DNA of 16,517 nucleotides from Spirogloea muscicola (Eukaryota > Streptophyta > Zygnematophyceae > Spirogloeales > Spirogloeaceae). This document shows, piece by piece, positions 10,759-16,517 of the stretch. The notes beneath the pieces are model-generated. The model was not told the origin of the DNA. It did no database searches and worked only from the letters and a program-made list of their open reading frames with translations. A program made the position numbers and the translations under genes. Numbering within the stretch: the first letter of the stretch is position 1; each line of letters begins with the position of its first letter. Location: NCBI GenBank assembly GCA_009602725.1, contig WELB01000008.1, positions 70,587 to 87,103 of the forward strand. Direction: 5' to 3'.

Positions 10759-13120
10759 ATGGTAAGGCTTCCACAGCGGATCGGACTGTCCGTTGGCGGC
10801 GACTCTAAGGCAGCGTCTGCTCCCACCTTTCTGCCTTCTTACCTGCACAGTATAGTGCCTGCGGCTCAGCATCGTATGACGTTGTCTTCTTCCCACGTTG
10901 CGCGACTTGTTTCCCGTTGTCTGATTGTGGGAACGTCCGCACGAGCAGCCTTACATCAAGGGTTAAGTGTGCTTGAGGTAGCCAGCACAATCTTTAACTG
11001 GTCGCCCTGGGGGCCTTGTTGAGCATGGTGGACCTCTCACTGTCGATGGCTTCCATGACAGGCGAAGCAGGCCGTAGCCGTCCTCACGGGCGGTGCTGGT
11101 GTCGATGGCACCGTGAAACTGACACAGGAGGATGAGTCAGGTCAGCCTCGTCACACTGAGCACGCATAATCACATGAGATTAAATTGAGATGATGTTGCT
11201 CCTCCTTGCGGTCTGTCAATGTGAGCTGGTCGGAAGCAATTTGCATACCCGAGGAAGGTGGTAGGTCCTATTATAAACCACACAACCAAACCCTGGGCTG
11301 AGGTTATCAGCTTGCACGTCACTTTAGTACTTTCTGAATGTGCTACTCCATCAGCACCATGCATCATCAGTGATCGTTGCATCCATTATGTTATCTGATC
11401 AATGGCGTGCCCACTGAGGAGCATGTGGCAGCCGCCAGTGATAGAAATCTAGATGCTCAGGTAGCTGCATGTGTCCTGCAGGCCCAACAACTGTTCACTT
11501 GTCTATCAAGGGTCTGAAACCTGGCAAGCATGGCTTCCATCTGGTATGCCTCTATACGCGGCCTGAATTCTTCCGTGCATCTGATCTCACTGCATGACAC
11601 ATACTGAAGCCTCATAATCTCTTAGTACATTTTTGTCCGAGAAGTAGAAGATGGTGCTCATTTGTATCAGTCCTTCATCTCGTATGCAGCATGAATTTGG
11701 CGACACTACTAATGGTTGTGCATCTACTGGTCAGTCACTTTCTTCACTCGTTGGCCTTGTCACGATGTTTGTCAGTAGCATGGCTAATAGAGGGGTCTTA
11801 CCTGCTTGTCTTGGGACACTTGGGTTTGTGCTGCCAGAGTAAGGCACGACAAGTCACTACTACGTGCACCTCTTGTTGCTGTCGCTGTTGCCTTTCTCTG
11901 GTCTTTGAAGCCACATTTACTAGAGGTGTACATCTCCTGCATATTCATGCAACATTCACGGCAGTCCTTGAGGTCCTCGAGGTCGAGAGCATGGATTCAG
12001 TGGACATACATTGCTTTCAGGCCCTCACTTCAATCCCAAGAAGCAGACGCATGGCGCTCCTGGGGATGAGGTGCGACATGCAGGCGACTTAGGCAACGTT
12101 ATTGCCGATGACCAGGGTAATGGACTCTTGATCATGGTCCAGAAGTACCACCCTTGCACAAGCGTGTGTTGTGTGAAGCCAGGAATGATGAGACGTGCCA
12201 ATGATGTCTGGGCATTCTTGCTATTCCGACTGCAACCTCTTTCACAATCTGCACTGCTTATTATGATATAATACTCATTGGGCACGTTCTTGGGTAACAT
12301 TAACAGGTGTTATTGAGACAACCATAAAAGACCAGCAGGTGTATTGACTATGCCAACAGCTTGTCTTGGTTGTTTGACAATGTACTTGAACACTTGACAG
12401 CTGCATGGGATGATTGATACCTTATACGTCTGTACTAGAGCCGTGCGTACTCGATCCCTCGTGATCACTCACATGCGCCAAATTTCATGTACAGATCCAC
12501 TTGTCAGGACCTGAATCAGCTATTGGTCGCGCTTTTGTCATCCACGAGGATGAAGATGATCTGGGCAAAGGTGAGCACTTATTGTGGGGTGACAGTTGCA
12601 CAACTCATGGCAGTGTGCGACGCAGTTTACTGTGCAAGTGACCATTCACCAGGCGTTTGAATTGCAAGCATCAACAGTGGCATGGCATTGCAAGCTCAAG
12701 TTTAGCTTAAGCCAGAGTGCTCGTTGATTTACATCAGCGATGCAGAGGTAAAGGGATGGGTTGCAACTCTGACGCATCTTGGGCACTTTGGTCATCTCCT
12801 GGAGCATGTATGAGCTAAGAAGGGTACTATCAGTCATAACTTTCCCATCACCCCTCATCCTCCTGCAGGTGGTCATGAGCTCAGTCCTTCCACTGGCAAT
12901 GCTGGAGCTCGTCTTGCTTGTGGTATGCCACAGCGTGTCACTTCGCAGATTTTCTTCAACCTTCGTGTTTGGGGTTTTGTGTCACACAACCACTGGATAT
13001 TAAAGTATGTCTTGTAAGTTTCAACTGAAAGCTTTGAAGACAGCTCATTAGGGTGGCGCTAACTGCAAGTCTGTCCCAACTTCGTTTGCAGGGATTGTTG
13101 GATTGACTGCAGCCAAGTAA
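10759..13120 (+). CDS. Cu/Zn superoxide dismutase, copy 2
   Basis: Exons: 10759-10977, 11062-11140, 11482-11543, 11690-11729, 12021-12116, 12307-12338, 12495-12570, 12869-12922, 13092-13120. The total is 687 nt and 228 residues. The seven introns inside the enzyme domain sit at the same codons and phases as in copy 1. Copper ligands are H119, H121, H136 and H193; zinc ligands are H136, H144, H153 and D156; the cysteine pair is C130 and C219; the arginine is R216. By my count 114 of 150 aligned residues match copy 1. Differences include HEDEDDLGK for HELEDDLGK and a short IVGLTAAK end. The leader of about 73 residues is basic and Ser/Ala-rich but unlike copy 1. It is the least certain part: the start ATG is immediately followed by GTAAGG, a perfect splice-donor look-alike, so the true first exon may differ. 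Likely active. Confidence 0.9.
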
Positions 13121-13513
13121 TTTTACCATGACTTCCTTTCACAAGATGGTGTGCATAAGACAGTTGACTAGTCGTCGAGGAAACAACACCTAGAGAAGAT
13201 TGCTTGTAAGGAAAAGGGCATGCAACCACCAACTACCAATGCCCAACAGAACAAAGGTCGCAGTAGCACAGAAATGGTGCGTTTGCAGTGCTCAACTACA
13301 TGCTCTGCAGTGTTGGTGCGTTGCTCAATCAGGTCCACTGAAGATGGCAAGTTTGGCAATGCTGCTGGGCTGCCAGTTGCACCTCAGGCACTGTGAGTCA
13401 AATGTTGCAGTGACATTTCTGCAAGCTGACGCACTCACTCTGTAAACTTACCCAGTGTTGTGTAAGATCATAATCTTTTCAGAAACAATGCTTGTTGAGG
13501 CAGTGGATGGAGA
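13121..13513. other. Convergent 3' flanks of dismutase 2 and phosphatase
   Basis: The two stop codons face each other across 393 bp, so the two transcripts probably end within, or overlap in, this gap. No conserved coding block is seen on either strand. TGTAA occurs on the plus strand at 13205, 13441 and 13461. Confidence 0.6.
13205..13209 (+). terminator. Candidate polyadenylation signal TGTAA
   Basis: It lies 85 nt after the second dismutase stop codon. TGTAA is the standard motif in chlorophytes. Further copies at 13441 and 13461 could serve longer transcripts. Confidence 0.3.
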
Positions 13514-15241
13514 TTAAGCTGAGTTCTTGTCACCACCAAATGCAGACTGTAAGTACCCCACGTTGCTAAGGTGGCAAACGTCACCCCAGAGCAGGATGGA
13601 CCACAGCTTGTCATTGGAGACCCTGATGATGTTGATGGAAGCATTGACGACTCGCCCTGGAGGCCCCTTCCCGGTTGCATGATAGTGGATGGCGTTGAGC
13701 ACACCACCATGTGAAACGATTATGATCCTCTTGCCTGCCAGGGAAGTGATAAACCTCTGATGACTTGCTGCTACACTGCATATTGAGATAGACATATGTC
13801 GACATACACATTAATGTCTGTTCCGCACTCTGCATGAGTGCACTGCCAAGAATAGTCTTAACGTGGAGATCCAGCATGAGAGGCGGTTCCACTGCAATTG
13901 CCGCCTGCCACAGCAGATGACATACCCTGATTGTGGCTTGCAATGGCCTCCACGGCGCCCTTCACGCGGCTGTAGAATTGGAGACGGCTCTCGCCATTGC
14001 CCTGATTTCCAATTGAAGACACACTGCAGTGAGATATCTAATTTATGGAGGGAAGTTCTCAGATTGTGAGAGTCCAGAGCCTTTACTGCATGTCACATCA
14101 GCATGAAGGGGCAAGAGGAGCCAATGAGAAGCCAATAATTGCACAGCCACCAAAGTTGCACTAGGGAGGCGCTGAGAGCATACTCTTATTGGCTGGTCCA
14201 TTGAGGTGAATGCACGCCACTCATGGGGCCATTGCCCATGCGCCTCTGCGTGGGTGAGGCCTTGTAGGCAGCCTAAGTTCCGCTCTCGTAAGGCTGCGTC
14301 CGTCTGAACCTGGACCAGCAATATAGCGTAGGCTGCAGTGAATAACCTTGACGTCACTCAAAGCACAGGCCAAAGTCAGTATTTAATGTGCAGGTCATCA
14401 GTGAGCTGCAACTATGGAGCTTGTCTGGTGGGGACAAGCACTTGCTAATTAGACACTCGAGGCTTGCTGGTAGCCGAAGCTGAGCCTGTCCAGGCTCGCG
14501 CCGATCTGAGTGGACCAACTAGAGCTGAGCATGTCCAGTGCAACGTGAGGCCAACAGTCCATTGGCAGCTCTGCACCTCAAGGCAGCAGGCGGAGCCAAT
14601 GGCGAGCGCGGTGTCATGGGCGCGCTGGAGGTCGGATGAGTAGACGACCGCCGCCGGCAGGTCTCCTGCTGACAGCCTCGCGGCCAACTGTCCGCGAAGT
14701 CAGAGGAGGCCCATGACGACTGATCGCGAGATGATACATACACAGTGGGCGGTCAGGAAGGCACCATGAGGAGTTCTGCTGATGCTCATCTAGAGTGTCC
14801 ACAGCATGCAGCAGAGGCGGCAGGTCAGCCGCCAGTCACTTACAGCAGAAGCCTGCTGCCGGCCCTGCTCGCTCAGCGGCGACTCCGCGTGCCCCTGCGA
14901 GCGCAGATGTTGAGCCCTGAGTGGTGGCAACTACCAACATTGCGTCGGCCCTTTCAGGCCTTGTACATCCCTTTGGGCTGGCCTCTCACAGCCATACTGT
15001 ACACTGTAAGAGCTAACCCAGAGCGGCGATCTGGCCGCCACAAGCTCCGGATTCATTAGCTTTCCCAATGGGGCCAGAGGACTGAGAGGTGGAGCCGCAC
15101 CTGGAGGCGGCCGTCCCGGTTCCACGTCGTCTCGCCGTGGCGGACAACGACCAGCTCGGCGCAGCCCGCCGGCACTGCCGCCGAGGGGCGCGCCGCCGCG
15201 GGAAGGCCCGCGCGGCCGCCGCCGCCGTCGAGGCCGCCCAT
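13514..15241 (-). CDS. Histidine phosphatase (phosphoglycerate mutase-like protein 4 type)
   Basis: Exons in transcript order on the minus strand: 15241-15101, 14894-14844, 14687-14577, 14309-14184, 14001-13926, 13734-13514. The total is 726 nt and 241 residues, with GT-AG junctions in phase. It belongs to the two-histidine (clade 1) phosphatase superfamily, in which a phospho-histidine intermediate is used. Seen are VVVRHGETTWN with nucleophile H35, a GHAESPLSEQGRQQA block, VYSSDLQRAHDTA with R86, LRERNLGCLQGLT with proposed acid E110, GNGESRLQFYSRV, and VSHGGVLNAI with second histidine H177. The tail WGDVCHLSNVGYLQSAFGG closely matches plant phosphoglycerate-mutase-like protein 4. Those relatives are usually phosphatases rather than true mutases; the substrate cannot be told. 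The ATG at 15241 is the nearest in-frame start. GC-rich sequence upstream could hide a targeting exon. Intron 1 holds a module B-like fragment. Confidence 0.9.
14958..14993 (+). repeat. Module B-like fragment inside phosphatase intron 1
   Basis: It reads GCCTTGTACATCCCTTTGGG and then CTGGCCTCTCACAGC. It matches the B-like fragments at 5346 and 6146 (both minus). This is the only repeat fragment I found inside a gene. Confidence 0.55.
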
Positions 15242-15593
15242 TACGGTGCCTGAAGCGTAGCCGCCGCGTAGGCCGATCAACTAGCGCCGGCGCGACGGGG
15301 AGCGGCAGATGGCCTTGCAGGCGCCATGGCGGCCACTGAGCCCCGATCGCGCGGCGTCGCAAGCAGTCGTTGAGGTCGAGGGGAAGACGGCAGACGTGCG
15401 CGGAGTGGGGCGGGCACCCCAGCGCGCGCCGCCGCCAGCACCATGCGCCGTCGACGCCGTCGGCAGCGGTGGCGCGGCGGCGCCCGGCGTCTGCGACGAG
15501 GCCAGCTCCTGACGTTCGAAGTCCCGCTTCTCACCAGTGGCCACTAAAGTCCCGCTTCAGCCCGCTTGAGCATTTCGCCCTTTCCGTCCGTGT
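15242..15593. other. GC-rich phosphatase 5' flank
   Basis: This is the presumed promoter and 5' untranslated region of the phosphatase gene. The minus strand has an open frame of about 55 codons from an ATG near 15444 (Ala/Arg/Pro-rich, ending RAGAS-stop at 15277) that could be a leader if an intron joined it to the main gene, but I could not find a convincing donor. A 12-bp direct repeat, AAGTCCCGCTTC, occurs at 15519-15530 and 15547-15558. Confidence 0.4.
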
Positions 15594-15660
15594 TTTGTGA
15601 ACAACGTATCGGCTTGAATTGGCCTCCATTTCATTTCATGCGCCCCGCGTGCCTTCTCTC
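15594..15660 (+). repeat. Dispersed module A, copy 6
   Basis: It reads TGTGAACAACGTATCGGCTT, GAATTGGCCTCCATTTC and ATGCGCCCCGCGTGCCTTC. It runs directly into module B at 15663 with no coding sequence between. It lies about 350 bp upstream of the phosphatase start, in opposite orientation. Confidence 0.8.
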
Positions 15661-15662
15661 GT

Positions 15663-15759
15663 TTTGTAGTGTAGTCCTTTTTCGGCACTTCTTTCTTTGG
15701 CTCTGGACATTGTCCATTCTTTTTGGGCTGGCTTTGCCAGCCCTTCTTCCCTATGGCGC
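15663..15759 (+). repeat. Dispersed module B, copy 2
   Basis: Near-identical to 549-651 through TTTGTAGTGTAGTCC, CTTTGGCTCTGGACATTG and TCCATTCTTTTTGGGC. The hairpin GGGCTGGC-TTT-GCCAGCCC (15725-15743) is perfect, with 8-bp arms. Together with the preceding module A it makes a compact cassette of about 165 bp. Confidence 0.8.
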
Positions 15760-15780
15760 ACCCACGTCAACCGTGTCAAC

Positions 15781-15875
15781 CATGTTAGCCCTGTTTGGTT
15801 TGCCCTAGAATCTGCCTGAACAATGTGTCGGCTTGACTTGGCCTCTATTTCATTCCATGCGCCCCGCGCGCCTCT
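15781..15875 (+). repeat. Dispersed module A, copy 7 (longest)
   Basis: It includes the extended left part CATGTTAGCCCTGTTTGGTT and TGCCCTAGAATCTGCC, shared with the minus-strand copy at 5501-5597, and then the usual core ending GCGCCCCGCGCGCC. It is followed within about 5 bp by module B variant 2. Confidence 0.8.
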
Positions 15876-15879
15876 CTTA

Positions 15880-16024
15880 GTAGCTGCTTTGTTTTTTCTT
15901 GTGTGCTTGTCATTTCTGCTGCTTCGCCTTAGGGCTTCGCCTGGCTTCCCCCCCCCTCTTCTTGTACTCTGTTCATTCTTTTTTGGGCTGGCTGTTCCAG
16001 CCCATATTCTCAATGGGCGAGCAC
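15880..16024 (+). repeat. Dispersed module B, variant 2, copy 2 (left arm of inverted repeat)
   Basis: It begins GTAGCTGCTTTGTTTTTTC and contains CTTAGGGCTTCGCCTGGC, a run of nine C, TACTCTGTTCATTC and the hairpin GGGCTGG-CTGTT-CCAGCCC (15985-16003). Bases 15908-16022 are exactly repeated, inverted, at 16403-16517. Confidence 0.85.
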
Positions 16025-16402
16025 TTTCTCTTCTTCTCTTCGCTTCTCTTCTCTTCTCCTTTTTTCCTTTCGCCCACCCCCAACCCGACCGTTGGCGCGC
16101 CCGCGCTTGCCCCCCGCGCCGCCGCCGCCGCCGCCGCGGCGGCGGCGGCGGTCCTTTCGCCCCCCGCTGCCGCCGGCTGGCGAGCTGGCGCCGACGAGCT
16201 CATGGCCGCGCCAGGCCCCGGGGGCTTCTTCGGGCGCCTCGCTCAAGGCCGCGCCAGACCCTGGCCCCTCCCTCCGGGTGCTTCGCCGCTGCCGAGTTCC
16301 CCCGGTCACCCTCGGCTGGGCAGAAGTTCCCCGTGCCTGCGCCAGCGGCAGCTGCTCCTCCCGACGCTTCAAGCCCCGCGGCGGCGGCCTCGAAGAAGAA
16401 GG
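16023..16402. other. GC-rich spacer between inverted-repeat arms
   Basis: A CT-rich tract (about 16023-16070) is followed by very GC-rich sequence. An ATG at 16201 in a reasonable context opens a Pro/Ala/Arg-rich frame, and another frame reads FPVPAPAAAAPPDASSPAAA. Neither matches a family I recognise, and base composition alone could keep the frames open. Confidence 0.4.
16122..16151. repeat. 30-bp perfect GCC/GGC palindrome
   Basis: A run of CCG triplets turns at CCGCGG into GGC triplets, giving two perfectly complementary 15-base arms with no loop. It lies inside the spacer of the large inverted repeat. Such sequence forms very stable hairpins and is prone to polymerase slippage. Confidence 0.9.
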
Positions 16403-16517
16403 GCTCGCCCATTGAGAATATGGGCTGGAACAGCCAGCCCAAAAAAGAATGAACAGAGTACAAGAAGAGGGGGGGGGAAGCCAGGCGAAGCCCTAAGGCG
16501 AAGCAGCAGAAATGACA
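16403..16517 (-). repeat. Dispersed module B, variant 2, copy 3 (right arm, cut by window end)
   Basis: This is an exact reverse complement of 15908-16022, including the nine-base homopolymer. The match reaches the last base of the window, so the arm is probably longer than 115 bp. Confidence 0.95.

Noticed and set aside
15823-16452. 209-codon open frame on the plus strand
   Set aside because: It runs through a module A copy, a B copy and the inverted-repeat spacer. Its final residues (ENMGWNSQPKKE) also occur on the minus strand at 15973-16203 purely because of the inverted repeat. No conserved block was seen.

Overview
The window looks like nuclear DNA of a green alga (Chlorophyta; no species can be named from sequence alone). 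Four genes are split into many short exons (about 30-150 nt) by GT-AG introns of about 110-340 nt. Their products resemble plant proteins: chloroplast-type Cu/Zn superoxide dismutase and a plant-type phosphoglycerate-mutase-like phosphatase. Start regions are very GC-rich while gene bodies are near 50% GC, and candidate TGTAA polyadenylation motifs follow two genes. I rebuilt all exons by eye from conserved protein blocks, splice sites and matching phases.

Layout. 1-1300: relics of a retroelement and its dispersed terminal modules, here called A and B. 1383-4109 (+): nine-exon phytanoyl-CoA dioxygenase domain (PHYHD1-like) gene, intact except for one in-frame TAG at codon 41. 4110-6787: a diverged tandem repeat of about 202 bp (4720-5082) and more retroelement relics, mostly on the minus strand. 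6788-9435 (+): ten-exon Cu/Zn superoxide dismutase (211 aa). 9436-10446: no recognised gene, with a perfect 12-bp hairpin. 10759-13120 (+): second Cu/Zn superoxide dismutase (228 aa predicted), with the same seven intron positions and phases in the enzyme domain and about 76% identity to the first over 150 residues. 13514-15241 (-): six-exon histidine-phosphatase-superfamily gene, tail to tail with the second dismutase. 15594-16517: two A-B cassettes with no coding sequence between A and B, then a perfect inverted repeat of at least 115 bp that runs to the window edge.

Functional reading. The two dismutases are an old tandem duplication. All metal ligands, the disulfide cysteines and the active-site arginine are present in both, but the N-terminal leaders are unrelated, so they may go to different compartments. 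The dioxygenase and phosphatase have no evident pathway link to them. This is an ordinary eukaryotic gene neighbourhood, not an operon or defence island.

The least ordinary material is the repeat fraction. There are five fragments of one retroelement-like C-terminal coding region, two ending in the same TRGY-stop. There are also short A-B derivatives whose B part carries a GGGCTGGC/GCCAGCCC hairpin, and a module A copy lies within about 0.1-0.4 kb upstream of every gene start. No CRISPR array, rRNA gene, intact tRNA gene or bacterial-type operon was seen.
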